Shown here: positions 52,176 through 63,884 of the stretch, piece after piece
Position numbering within the stretch: position 1 is the stretch's first letter
Layout: every line of letters begins with the position of its first letter
Translations under genes and position numbers: made by a program
Source of the DNA: Anisus vortex
Taxonomy: Eukaryota; Mollusca; Gastropoda; Planorbidae
Direction of reading: 5' to 3'
Length of the DNA stretch: 64,000 bases
Assembly: GCA_949126835.1 (NCBI GenBank)
Contig: OX421505.1
Location: forward strand, 9,439,783 to 9,503,782
Notes under the pieces: model-generated
What the model was told of the DNA's origin: nothing
The model's input: the letters and a program-made list of their open reading frames with translations, nothing else
Databases searched by the model: none

Positions 52176-53440
52176 ACTATGTTATCATTGAATTAATGTT
52201 CAAATGAACATTAGAAACATTTTGATTTGTTGTGAAATGTTGGTGTTGTTTTTATATTCAAAGTCATGCCAACTTTAAAATTTGGTCATTTTTTTTTTCT
52301 TAAAATTTCTCTCAATTGTTGAAACTTAGTATTATTAAAATGATGAAATGTCAACCTAAAATGCTGTGTGTCTTTCAACGGCTCCTTGAGAGTATAAAAA
52401 ACCCACAAACAACAAAAACTGGTTTTGTGATAAAAGATTTTATATTTTAAATTGGTTTTGTTTTTTGTTTGATTTGAAAGCCAATGCAAAACTTTTTTAT
52501 GCTTCCATTTTGACATGTCATGTTATGTTTTGTATTGTTTTTAGCTCAATGTTTGTTTGCAGCGGGAAGGGTGCACGAGGCACTAGCTGTATTAATCAAA
52601 ATTAGAGACACTGTACTCTAACGGCCAATTGTAGAAATGACATCATCGATCATCTCTGTATTTTAACCATTTTTTTTCAAACAAATGTCCTGGGTCTGTA
52701 GAGAGTCCCAGAGTAAAATAGTATGTGGAATATATCTAGGTGGATTGTGTTGCCCCCCACAATCCCCTTGTTAAAAGCTGCAATTTGCATCATTGCCGAC
52801 TGCATTGTGATAAAAAAAATGGTTAAACAAGATTAATAAAAGAAAGAGAGAAATTTAAAGCATTCTCTGGTGAAGACTTATATTACAAATGAAAATAATT
52901 GTACAAACCATTTTAAAATCATTTAAGCCCTACTGACCTATATATATGTCTGGATCTACATATTTTCTTAACCAAGTAAAAATTAGTAACAGCTAAATTT
53001 TGTACTTTATATTTGAAGGAAAATAATATATATATGATATATGTCATACTCACTGTGTGTATATATATGTATACTGATGCTAGGCAACTGATCAATTGTA
53101 CCAGTCCTGTGGAGGAAATGCTACTGTTAATACTGTAATACTACATTATGAGGTCCATACTTTATACTGTTGTAGCTGTTTGTAAAGTTTTAATTAACTC
53201 TATATTAAAGAAAAAATAAAATATGTCATATTGAAAGAAGACTGGGTTAATACCTTTTTCTTATGTATTGCTTTATTGGATAGGTAATATTAAATATATA
53301 TCTCACATTTACTTACTTTCTTACGCCTCACATTACCAGTGAATATTCACTCACGCCTAACAAGTGCAACACCGTTTTAGTAATCACTTAATTCAGAAAC
53401 ACTTTAAGGCTGAAAATCATAGTATCCTTGTTTTATAAAT

Positions 53441-54240
53441 AGTAGATTTGACATTCTGTGTAGGTAGGTCTGATAGTAGATTTGACATTCTGTGTAGGTA
53501 GGTCTGATAGTAGATTTGACATAGCCTACTGTGTAGGTAGGTCTGATAGTAGATTTGACATACTGTGTAGGTAGGTCTGATAGTAGATTTGACATACTGT
53601 GTAGGTAGGTCTGATAGTAGATTTGACATACTGTGTAGGTAGGTCTGATAGTAGATTTGACATACTGTGTAGGTAGGTCTGATAGTAGATTTGACATACT
53701 GTGTAGGTAGGTCTGATAGTAGATTTGACATTCTGTGTAGGTAGGTCTGATAGTAGATTTGACATAGCCTACTGTGTAGGTAGGTCTGATAGTAGATTTG
53801 ACATACTGTGTAGGTAGGTCTGATAGTAGATTTGACATACTGTGTAGGTAGGTCTGATAGTAGATTTGACATAGCCTACTGTGTAGGTAGGTCTGATAGT
53901 AGATTTGACATTCTGTGTAGGTAGGTCTGATAGTAGATTTGACATTCTGTGTAGGTAGGTCTGATAGTAGATTTGACATACTGTGTAGGTAGGTCTGATA
54001 GTAGATTTGACATACTGTGTAGGTAGGTCTGATAGTAGATTTGACATAGCCTACTGTGTAGGTAGGTCTGATAGTAGATTTGACATTCTGTGTAGGTAGG
54101 TCTGATAGTAGATTTGACATACTGTGTAGGTAGGTCTGATAGTAGATTTGACATACTGTGTAGGTAGGTCTGATAGTAGATTTGACATTCTGTGTAGGTA
54201 GGTCTGATAGTAGATTTGACATACTGTGTAGGTAGGTCTG
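53441..54240. repeat. 34-bp minisatellite, about 23 copies
   Basis: Unit 'tactgtgtaggtaggtctga' plus 'tagtagatttgaca'. Three variants: 'acattctg', 'acatactg' and a 39-bp form with 'acatagcctactg'. Units are otherwise almost identical. As 34 is not a multiple of 3, three units give a 34-codon period open in several minus-strand frames. The long minus ORFs are artefacts. Confidence 0.95.
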
Positions 54241-54299
54241 CCTAACGGCACTTACAAATTACAAGTAAGAAACACGCTTGCTGTAAAGAGTTGAGAATA

Positions 54300-54520
54300 G
54301 ACTGTTGTAAAAAATTTGAGAGTGCTGTAAAGAGTTGAGAGTGCTGTAAAGAGTTGAGAGTGCTGTAAAGAGTTGAGAGTGCTGTGAAGAGTTGAGAGTA
54401 CTGTGAAGAGTTGAGAAAGCTGTGAAGAGTTGAGAGTGCTGTAAAGAGTTGAGAGTGCTGTAAAGAGTTTAGTTAAGAGTGCTGTAAAGAGTTTAGTTAA
54501 GAGTGCTGTAAAGAGTTAAG
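54300..54520. repeat. 19-bp minisatellite, about 11 copies
   Basis: Unit 'agagttgagagtgctgtaa', with later 24-bp variants containing 'agtttagttaagagtg'. Begins 60 bp after the 34-bp array. Confidence 0.92.
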
Positions 54521-55611
54521 CGGCATCTAAGTTCTACCAGGTAGGCCTAAGGATTATGTGCAATAATATTTTATTTAAAATTAAGAAATTAAAGACTATA
54601 ATAAGATGAACCTCTTGCTCTATTTTTAGAGCTTTATCTGTTGTTTTTTTTCCTTGCACAGACAATAACGCTGTCTTAAATGACTCCTACGGCTGCCTAA
54701 AGGTTTCCAGCTGCCTAATTGTTTCCGCTGTAGGCCTATAGGCTACAACTTTCGATTGTAATTTTCCATGAGAAAATCATAGCGATTAAATAAAGTGTAC
54801 AATACAAAAGGGAATCTAGAATTGCGATCCGAAAAGAAGTCATTCGAGTCATCAAATTTTCAAATAGAAGAAATCAAATAAGACGTTTGCAATCACGTGA
54901 CAAAAAGCACGCGATTTTTGTTTACTTTTGTGTAGTGGTGTAGGCCTGCTACAAATACAATGGCCGCTGAATTAATAAAGTTTCATATAGGCTCGAGCTT
55001 TTTAAAAATGATGTTTTGTGTTTTAAGTCTTATTAAGATTTAAGTTGTATTATGTCTGTTAAATAAAATAGGCTATTTTATTATTAGGCTATCATAGACA
55101 TAGATCATAGGCGAAGTGAGCCTATTAGTTACTTGACTAGATAGCCTATTCACCAACACTATTACTTAGACATTAGCCTAGCCTACGAAACATTAAAAGT
55201 GTAGGCCTATAAAGTGAAATTGAAAGTGTAAATAGGTCTAGCAAGCCCTAGCATAATCACATCACATTAATCAATTAATCTACAGTACTACTATTTACCT
55301 CCTTATTTTTGAATAGGATAGCCAATATTCAGATGTGAATTTTGCATGATAAAGAATTACTTCACCATTTTTGTACACCAATAGTGGCTTCTATTTACAC
55401 AAATACGTCATTAAAAAAAATAAGCCACGCCCACTGAGAACGCCCTATAGCAGAAATGTTAAAGGAAGCGATCCATCTTATTATAGTCTTTGAAGAAATG
55501 CCCACTCAAAAGCCTTGTCTATGCGGCTTAGGCCTAAGTGTATTATGACATTTAGGTCTATCTACTGGCAAAAGTTTAAATCCTGCGTCATATGTGTTAC
55601 AATACCCTACA
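54521..55611. other. Intergenic, no gene seen
   Basis: AT-rich with many 'taggccta' palindromes. 'agcgatccatcttattatag' at 55469-55488 resembles the right terminus of the 58801-60429 element. Confidence 0.4.
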
Positions 55612-55935
55612 CAGGGCCGTATTTAGGATTGTGGGGGCCCTGTGCCCAAATTTATGTGTGGGCCCCTCGTGGCCAAGCCCCTACTTTCCACATACCTCAG
55701 AAAAATGCCATAAAGTCGTGTTACATTCTGTAAAAGCATCAATAAATTTGTTGTTGCGCTTAGCTTGGTTGGACTGGAGCGCTTAAAATTGTAAGGGAAT
55801 TAATGAATTTTATTTGTCATTTTCAACGAAAGAATCGGGATGTCACAAAAAGGTATTTTTGGGATGTGTGGGGGCTCCTTTTGTGTGGGGGCAGCTGATC
55901 CAATGGGACATGTGGAACATGCCTAGAAAAAGCCA
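55612..55935. mobile_element. Possible hAT MITE, 'cagggccgtatttagg' end
   Basis: The left end 'cagggccgtatttagg', followed by 'gtgggggccctgtgccc', is typical of a hAT MITE group. A weak right end 'cctagaaaaagccactg' lies near 55922-55938. The flanks match only 5 of 8, so the right edge is uncertain. Confidence 0.4.
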
Positions 55936-56680
55936 CTGAACTGACATATGCATCACTGAGCTATATATATCACGTTGATTACATCAACGTCTTTCCCAGA
56001 CCCCACTCAGATAATCTGCATGCACTATCTGGAGTACGCGTGCCCTCAAATATGCAAATATACTAATATACTTTTGGAGGAAAGTCGGCCATCTTGGGTT
56101 GTCGGAAGTCATATCTCTAGTTTGGTTTCTCCACGGTGGAATTATTATTAAAATAAGACTGACCGACAACCAAAAGGTGGCCGACTTGTTCTTCCAATAA
56201 AACAAAGAAGTAAGGAAAACACGCGAACTCTAGTTATATTTAGCTCAGTGCTGGTGATGCATAGACTATGCCTCGTTCAACGTCGTCTTAGGATAAACCA
56301 TATAGTCTATAATATAAATATAGGCCTATATAAAGAACTAGATTGTCTGAGGTAAAAGACATGAAATATTAAAATATAAATAAGACATAAAGAAACGTAT
56401 GTAAGCAAAAAATGTGACCGAAAGCGAACGGAAGAAAAATGACAATGATACTGTAGTGGTATTGGGGAGGGGGAACGTGCCTCCGGAAGTCAACTGCTCA
56501 GATTTACAAGTCGCCCATGCCTGCAGACTTGTGGGTCCGCTCTGAATAATTCATACGTTCATGGAGAGTTATACAGCATCCGGTGAATTGGCGGCATTTC
56601 TGCCCCAGCAGACGCGGGTTTGACTTATGGGTTGCCGGAGCTTTGGGAGAAGATAAACTTCTGTGACGCTTTTCTTTCTA

Positions 56681-57335
56681 GGGGAAAGTGGGGGTAGTTA
56701 ATCCAGGGGGACAATGTGGTCCACTCCTCTATTGCCAAAATGAGAATTTTAGTTAGGCACACAATTTTAGAAAATTCACTAAATTAAGTGTGTTTTATAT
56801 TAATAAGAACTTTTATCCAGCCTTTTCAATTACATTTCAAGTTGCTACTAGCATTGTTTTTGCATAAAATGTTAAATTCCGTTGACCCACTTAGTCTCCA
56901 TTAGTGTTAGTGTTTTAGTTCAACCAAAATGTATAAATAATATATTGTTATATAACATATCTATCAACCATAATTGTGGCTTTATTTTATTTTGAAAAGC
57001 CTGCAACAATAATGCAATTTTAACCCTTTTTTTTAACGATACTCACATGATCTATATCTCCATCGACTATCGACGGGCCAGTTAATTCCATTCAAGGGAC
57101 CACATATGGACCACCTTGGATATAATTTTACAGTGGCTGACACTAAATTTTAATGATCTTTTTTTCTATTCAGTTGTTTTTTTATTCATGCCATGCATGC
57201 GAGAAGTTGTTTAAACTGATTAAATATAAATTCTTGTAATACCGTCCTTTTTGTGGTATCTTGTTTATTTTTTTTGTAAAATAAACATTTTTAAGAAATT
57301 TGAAATTTCTTGACCCAGTCACCCCCACTCTACCC
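56681..57335. mobile_element. TA-flanked TIR element, 655 bp
   Basis: TA|ggggaaagtggggg ... ccccactctaccc|TA: terminal inverted repeats match 12 of 14 with TA on each side, as in Tc1/mariner MITEs. Further mirrored wording 'gtagttaatcc'/'ttgacccagtcac'. No transposase ORF. Confidence 0.65.
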
Positions 57336-58360
57336 TAAAGATTAACATTTTCAAAACGGAGAAAAAACTATATGACGTAAGCTTATTAACCGATGTGTAG
57401 CTGTGTTGTTGTTTTTCAACAAAAAGAATGTAGGCCTAGCCTACACTAATATTGCCCGTCTACGCTATCCAGATGTTTTACTGGTAAATTTTAGTTTGAA
57501 AACAAAACAAGCGGAATAACATATCAAGATGTTTTTTTTAAAAATTATTTTTAAACTAGCAGAATAGGCAATCAAGAGGTCTTTACTAGGCAAAATTTTA
57601 TTTTAAATAAATAGAGGAATCCGTAAAAAAAAAATTACAATATCAGAAGAGCGATTACAAATTCCTCAATCCCAAATATTCTCAGTAAGCTGAATAACTT
57701 TTTTTTGTGTGTAGGCCTACACATATGGAGTCTATAGTTTGTGATACCATATTTCTTGCTAAAATATCATTATACACTTCACAAACACATACACACACTC
57801 ACAAAGTAAGGGCCACAACAAACAAACATCAGCAGAAGATACGTCTTTTCTGTTGTGCAGAAGCTATACCGTTTTTTTTTAATGATTATGTTTGTTTGTC
57901 AAAAGTCTGTCAATAATTTTATTGCGTTGTTTGTTTAACCAATGCATCTGCAGCCTTGAATGCTTTTTAAGGGAAAAAAAATTAAAAAATCAAAAGATTA
58001 AAATATATTAGCAGACGCGAGTGATTTTCGTCCAGGATTTTCTCCCCTGCCTCTCCCTCTTTTTAGTAAGGAAAACTATTGTGTTTAACATAATAGTAAT
58101 AATTTTATGGAGTGTCCCGGACATTCCATTATGTGTAGGCTTTTAGATCCGTTGTCTGTCAAAGACACATTGTAATTATCTGATCTTTATTGCAGCAAGT
58201 GAATTTTTACTTGTTTTCATTATTTGCTCCTTCCTCTCTCTATTTGATTTGTGTTCGTTTTTGTAATGGAAAGAGATCCTGAATTATTATTATTGTTATA
58301 TATAAAATTTGAATCTTTTAGAAATAAGCTTACATAAAAAGAAAAGATTACTAAATAGTA
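57336..58360. other. Intergenic, no gene seen
   Basis: AT-rich; the 57707 ORF is short and low-complexity. Nothing else recognised. Confidence 0.4.
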
Positions 58361-58613
58361 ATGGTAGCTGAGCGGCAGCGCGTTCGACCGGCAATCCGAA
58401 GGTCCTGGGTTCGTATCCTGGTAGAGCCGGGATTTTTTTCCCATGACTTGAGGGTGTCCCTGAGTCATTAGTTTGTGGCAAAGTAAAGGCGGCTGGGCAT
58501 CGGACCCATCTGACCAAATTGATCATAAGGCCGGTAAAGCAGCGTTCACCAGTTTCTCTGGCTACGGCATACTAAGGTGATAAGTGGCCAGCACAATGCC
58601 CAGCCGCCTCTAA
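58361..58613. mobile_element. Chimeric SINE A: + head joined to - tail
   Basis: 58361-58500 is plus oriented (head 'tggtagctgagcggcagcgcg' -like, box B 'gggttcgtatcctgg', body to 'ggcggctgggcat'). 58501-58613 is minus oriented ('tgaccaaattgatcataagg' through 'aatgcccagccgcc'). The two meet head-on inside the conserved body. Confidence 0.75.
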
Positions 58614-58800
58614 GGCCATTGATACTTTTGAAATGAACTTAAAAACTCATTATTTCAAGATTTACCTTAGTTAACATTCAACAGTCTTACTGTCTTATAG
58701 GTTGTGTCGGTTAATGCTACATTTATTTGATTTGTCTTTTTTAAATCATCAATTAGCTTTGTCTCCTAGCCTAGAGTAATATCCGTGTTCTTAGTTGTAT

Positions 58801-60429
58801 CATAGACTATAATATACATGGACCGCTTGCTTTAGTTTTTCTGCTATAATATGATGACTCGAAAGTAGGGATGTTAAACGAAAACCGGAATACCGGATTC
58901 CGGTTTTCAAAACGAAAACCGGTTTTGATTTTCAAAACCGGATTTCGGTTTGATGGTTGGAACTTAAAAGGAAATCAATACTTCAAGTAGAAGACCCCCT
59001 TTTTGTGGTTCTAATGGAAATATTTTAAATAAATAATGTTGGATTCGCACAAAATAATCCCTGAAATGCCTTGTTAACACTATTTAGTGAGATATTGTGT
59101 TTCCAAATACCAACTATAGCTTGCGATAAAAACAACACCAAACAAATTGTTACAGATACAATTAACATGAATCTTTTTACTTGTCGGCACATCTTTAGAT
59201 GTGCGCTGCTCTTTGATGTACGCAATGGAAAGAAGCAGACTAGCCCTTCCCTGTGACCCTGAACAATTCGGCTAGACACCACGTCGGTGCTTTATTGTTA
59301 ACGGCACTATTAAATACACATTCTTTTGATTTGTTCTACGCGAAACCTTTCAATACATTATTAATTTTACAAGTTACCATATAGATCTATGCCTCTTCAA
59401 ATGCTTCTTAATATTATGGTCAACAATAATCGGTAATTTGATTAGGCCTATCACTAATGAAAAATAGTTTTAATCAATGAGCCCAGATTTTTTTTATTTC
59501 TACAAGAATTTTATGGTAAAGTGTAGGCCTACACAATTATATTGTATTCACACAAATCGACCCCTTGAATGCCCTGCAAACACTAATAAAGTTTCAAGTA
59601 TTTTAAAAAAATAACAACAAAACCATTACCTACAAAACTACGCACATTTGGCATTTTCGGACAGTGAGGGGGGGGGGGGGGAGAGAACTGAAATCCTGTT
59701 TTAAACCGGTTTTGTAGAACCGAAAACCGGTTTTGGAAAAAAAAAACGGTTTTAACATCCCTACTGGAAAGACTGCTTATTTCGGAATTCCCGATTCTAA
59801 ATGAAGTAATTGTAATACAAATTCCGTTTTATTGAATCGCACCATTTTTTTAGAAATTTTGTGCGTCAATCTATGACTAAGATATGGACGCTATGGATGA
59901 GGAAGTTTTTGTTGATGAATTGAAAGGCATACTGGAGGTAAATGTTCAAATAAAAAAATTACTTATTGAAGAAGTATGGAGTTTATCTGTTAGACTCATG
60001 TTCGGTGTATATTATAGTCTATGGTATTTCTGCTATATGATGACTTGAAACACTGATGATCGGAATTCCCGATTCTAAATAACGTAATTGCTATACCAGA
60101 AATAAAGTTATTGATATACAAGTTCCGTGATTTTCTCAATGAAAAATTAAAATCGAAAGTAGTACAGAGCGGAAACATTTATAGATCAGTGTGGTGTGCG
60201 CACGGAAAAAAGAAAATAAGCTCTAAAAATAGAGCAGGCGGTCCATCTTATTATAGTCAATGATATATTAATAGGCCTACAAGTATTCATTTCAAGTCGA
60301 AAAAAAATGCGATTTAATAAAACGGAACTTGTATAACAACTACTTCATTTAGAATCGGGAATTGCAAAAAAACAGAAGATAATAGCATAAAAAACAAAAG
60401 CAAGCGGTCCATGTATATTATAGTCTATG
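58801..60429. mobile_element. TIR element 'catagactataatatacatgg', itself interrupted
   Basis: Ends 'catagactataatatacatg' and 'catgtatattatagtctatg' are perfect inverted repeats. 7-bp TSD 'gttgtat' (58794-58800, 60430-60436). Internal 'attatagtctatgg' at about 60012 and 'ttattatagtcaatg' at about 60247 suggest more than one merged copy. Superfamily not assigned. Confidence 0.75.
58866..59763. mobile_element. hAT-type element with ACCGG-rich ends, 898 bp
   Basis: Starts 'tagggatgttaaacgaaaac', ends 'ggttttaacatcccta'. TSD 'ctcgaaag'/'ctggaaag' (7 of 8). Subterminal regions hold repeated 'aaaccggttttg'. Two internal segments around 59040 and 59550 share wording ('cgcacaaaataatccctgaa' versus 'cacacaaatcgaccccttga'). 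Confidence 0.78.
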
Positions 60430-60507
60430 GTTGTATGTTAAATGCGCTCTGAGCTTACATTATGTTTGTTGGCAGCGCTATACAAATATTATTATTATTA
60501 TTAGGCC

Positions 60508-60651
60508 CCTACCTCTACTAATGTCAGGTACTCATCAGAGCTGGGCAGATTCAAGACACCTTAGAGAAAAAACTTAGCCTTCACCAGGATTCGAACCCAA
60601 GACCTTTGGATACGCCAGTCGAAAGCGCTGCCGTTCGGCTACCGTGCCTCA
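60508..60651 (-). mobile_element. SINE family A, 5' half
   Basis: Minus copy with 'aatgtcaggtactcatcaga', 'ccaggattcgaaccca' (box B reversed) and head 'gcgctgccgttcggctaccg'. Confidence 0.78.
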
Positions 60652-60827
60652 TTTATTTCATTTCCATATTAAAAGACAATTTTTCTAGACGTTATCTTTA
60701 GGCTAATAATAGTAAAGCAATTTAAATGAATGCAATAAAACTTATTAACATTACAAGGTACTTTTATAAATGAAACAAGAACATAAAACTAAAATGCAAC
60801 CTAACATGAATTAGATATCTACTAGAA

Positions 60828-60960
60828 CACGGGTCGGCAACTAACGGACGCGTGCCAGACTTGGCACGCGGATTTAAAATGGCACGCGGAGGACCCCTAA
60901 AAAGCCAATTAAAATTTTCTTTAATCTTTCTGTTTGATAGTTTTAGCCATCAATGTATTG
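60828..60960. mobile_element. hAT MITE left-end fragment, 'cacgggtcggcaac'
   Basis: 'gacgcgtgccagacttggc' and 'ggcacgcgg' place it in the 23416/61560 family. The right end is not found. Confidence 0.55.
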
Positions 60961-60984
60961 TCAATTTTATTGCCAGTTTCTCTA

Positions 60985-61500
60985 TCTGAATGCTTGAATG
61001 TAAAGACAGGAGTGAAACAGGGATGTTCCATTATCACCTACTCTTTTTTTTTCCTCTGGCAATAAACTGGCACCTCCAACAGGCCCACGGGACAAAAACA
61101 AGGATATGCACACCAGACATAGAGTTATTGTGTGTCAGCCGTAGGCCAAACTATCTACTATCTACCATTAGAATTCACAAAAGTATACGTAGCAAGAAAT
61201 ATATTGTCAAGACTTCAGTCAGCCAGAATACAATAACTGACTACTAGTGAACTTTTTTTCTTGTATAATAAATTGTGTGATTGATTGCGTGCATGTCTAA
61301 TTTTATAAGTATTTTTCTGTGCTTGAGTACAAAAAGTTCTTTTATATTGTTTAAAATATGCTGAAAGAAAAAACACATGTAATCAAGAATCAAAACACAT
61401 TTCTATTTATTTGGATCAATAAAGAAATCTTATCTTCAATGGGCCCTTTCCTCGGTACTTGAAGACATCGACCTCGCAGACGAGATAGTCCTTCTATCTA
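60985..61500 (+). pseudogene. LINE reverse-transcriptase palm remnant
   Basis: KTGVKQGC at about 61000, then FPLAINW, match the RT 'tGVrQGC.lSP.LF...i' motif. LEDIDLADEIVLLSS at 61458-61500 matches the catalytic 'FADDIALLS' motif, with the second Asp changed to Glu. Stops and deletions lie between. Dead copy. Confidence 0.78.
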
Positions 61501-61559
61501 GCTACTAGTCGCACACGGCTCGAACACATACCACTACCGGTTAACCGTGCCCTTTAGCC

Positions 61560-61727
61560 CACGGATCGGCAACCTATGGAACGCGAGCAAGACTTGGCAC
61601 GCATAGCTATTTTCAATCGCTAAAGGAGATTGGGTGCTAGAGCAGGATACATTTTAGTATTTTGGCACGCGAAAAAATTAAGAAATCCTACTTTGGCACA
61701 ATATTACCACAAGGTTGATGAGCCCTG
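61560..61727. mobile_element. hAT MITE 'cacggatcggcaacc', 168 bp
   Basis: TSD 'ctttagcc'/'ctctagcc' (61552-61559, 61728-61735; 7 of 8). Ends 'cacggatcggcaacc' and 'ggttgatgagccctg'. Same family as 23416 and 60828. Confidence 0.8.
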
Positions 61728-61735
61728 CTCTAGCC

Positions 61736-62605
61736 AATATTGACAGAATTTCAATCCACTCGATCGCCTTCTGAGATCAAAGTCTACGACGGTCGACTAC
61801 AATAAGACACAGCGATCTTAACTAATGGCTGAGAAGCGATAGCGATAATTCTTCACCTTGTGTAGAGTAACCAGATGTTGTCCAGTTTAATTTTAAAGCC
61901 TTGGAAATCAAGGCTGTTCAAATATATAACATTATCAGATAATTTGTAAGCTCACATGTATCAATTAATCAGAGTCAATGCATACTATTGAAATGAAACT
62001 AGTATTTATTAATGTGTTTTAATGTTTACATGTACATAAATAATTTATTAACATTTGTTTTAATTAGTTTGTTTCTCTTAAAAGTAATAGCATATATTTA
62101 AAGTCTAGTTAAATTGTACATAAATTTGAAATTGTAGGAAAACTTTATTTAAGAAGATATAATAACAGGAACAAAAATCACCGTATTGCCTCCCTTGAAT
62201 TTCGTAAGGATTAAAAATTGTTTTTAAAAATGTACTGTTAAATAGACTGCAGTATATGTATTAGCTATGCATATCCTGCTATCTTTTAAAAACTAAATTA
62301 GACAGTATAGCAATACATTCTGTTGTAATTAGGAAGCACAAAGTGTTCCATTATTTAACTCTAAGCTACTAAGGTATCGATTAGTAAAAAAAAAAACATC
62401 GGTAACGCTATTAAAAAAAGTCTTTGCACGTGTGGCTGGACCATTGTGATGAAACTATCGCGCCATATTTTCCATCAGGTCAATAGGTCAAACAAGGTGT
62501 GATCGAATTTCTTATAGCTTTTTATTTCTTTGTCTTATTTATTAAAATATAAATATATTATTATAATGTGCTGTTTGATACAATCTTTTTATGTAGGTTT
62601 GTAGA
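61736..62605. other. Intergenic, nothing recognised
   Basis: AT-rich; no repeats with defined ends and no coding signal. Confidence 0.4.
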
Positions 62606-62749
62606 CAGGGACGAAACCAGACATGTTTTTTCAGGATGGACTTAACGTTCGCGGGACAAACATTTCTCCAAATTTTCACAAGATTAGTACATATAAAAAA
62701 AAAAAAAAATTTCTGGGCCCTATCATCCCCCCTCGTGGCTTCGCCCCTG
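62606..62749. mobile_element. Small hAT-like MITE, 144 bp
   Basis: Ends 'cagggacgaaaccag' and 'tggcttcgcccctg' are inverted repeats. Flanks agree at 5 of 8 positions only. Confidence 0.5.
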
Positions 62750-62989
62750 TTTCAAGTATCAATGCTTTCTATATATAAAAAAAAAAGCGAAATATTTTAT
62801 TTAATCAGATTTCAGTTTAGGATTATTTCCCCTGCTTGTCTCACTTATTGGTAATATTGTAAAATTAATATCCATTCTATGATCGTGTCCGAACTCACTC
62901 TTATAGGTCATCGCATTATGTGTACTTCTTCAAATCAGCTTTCTTCCAAAGTAAACAATGTTATGACCTAGTTTTACAAAATGTGGCAA

Positions 62990-63310
62990 ACTAATTGGAG
63001 TTTAATGTCTTGCCACCCAGAAAAATGCCAACTGTTTAAAGTATACGAGAAAATAACAAGAAGAAATACATACAAACTGTTTCATTCACGGAAAGCATTA
63101 TAACCAAAGTAGAATTGCAAAGTACTTGGAATTAACAATAAATGATATATTATTCTATAATCCACATGTAATTAAAAAAAAACGCATATAAAAAGAATGA
63201 AGTCATTACTGATTGTTTAAGTATAAATGAATCAGATCACATATAAGCGTAGGACGCAATAATCTTCTTTGTAGAAGGAGCTTCTGTAATAGGCTATATA
63301 AGCTAAAGAT
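62990..63310 (+). mobile_element. LINE family B: RT remnant plus 3' tail
   Basis: Encodes HPEKCQLF as at 23385, then a decayed region, then 'ataagcgtaggacgcaataa' and 'gaaggagcttctgtaatag'. Links the RT relic of 23385 to the family-B tail. Confidence 0.72.
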
Positions 63311-63571
63311 TCCTTCACATATTACAAGGAAACAAGGTTTGAGATCTATTACGTTCACGCTATGTCTTAAGTTAGGCTATGTGATAGCTGTTAGTTCTTT
63401 TTTATTACCCATTCCGAAAAACACACAATAAAAAGGTCTAACAGACAAACACATCATACAATTAGAATAATACAGTTGAATGTTGAGTCTGTGGTTTTTG
63501 TCTGTCTCTATTGAACGTAAGGCAAAGTGAATAAGAAAGAATGCTTTTGTTAAAATCTCTGTTTGGAAAAC

Positions 63572-63799
63572 GTAAAGTAAGTAAAATACCCGTCGGACCA
63601 TAATGATCCATATAGCCATAGGGCCGATGAAGCAGCGTTAAATCAGTTTCTGTGGCCACGACATACTAGGTGATTGTGTGGTCATCACTATGCACAGCCG
63701 CATTTACCCCAACTAAGGGTCAGGTAGGCTACCCATCAGAGCTGGATAAACTCGGAGACACCTTCCAGACCCGAGATTCGAACCCAGGACTTTTAGACT
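63572..63799 (-). mobile_element. SINE family A
   Basis: Minus copy: 'aagtaagtaaaatacccgtc', 'ctgtggccacgacatacta', 'acccatcagagctgg', 'gagattcgaacccagg'. The head is partly lost. Confidence 0.82.
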
Positions 63800-63884
63800 G
63801 ATTAGATTTTCCTGGTGCGTGAAATAATATAGACACTAAACTACACGCTCCATATTATTTGTGAAGAGTAATTGTATGTGCATG

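Larger units (their letters stand above)
47726..53440 (+). other. GLS: GLS 3' UTR and downstream flank
   Basis: The 3' UTR length cannot be fixed. AATAAA candidates lie at 50168, 50477, about 51611, 52836 and 53215. 47.7-49.3 kb looks single-copy. A hAT MITE, SINE pieces and a 26-bp minisatellite follow. The short ORFs at 48332 and 49425 show no recognisable homology. Confidence 0.5.
58614..60490 (+). mobile_element. LINE 3' end interrupted by nested insertions
   Basis: 58614-58800 encodes a worn 'TFEMNLKTHYFK' C-terminus, then 3' UTR. It resumes at 60430 and ends 'agcgctatacaaat' plus (ATT)n. The uninterrupted copy at 3128-3325 confirms the join. Confidence 0.75.

Noticed and set aside
53441..54240. 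CRISPR-like array
   Set aside because: Units are contiguous with no unique spacers, and the genome is eukaryotic.
53404..54251. Minus-strand ORFs of up to 272 aa
   Set aside because: Pure product of the 34-bp tandem repeat; several frames are open at once and there is no protein family or splice context.
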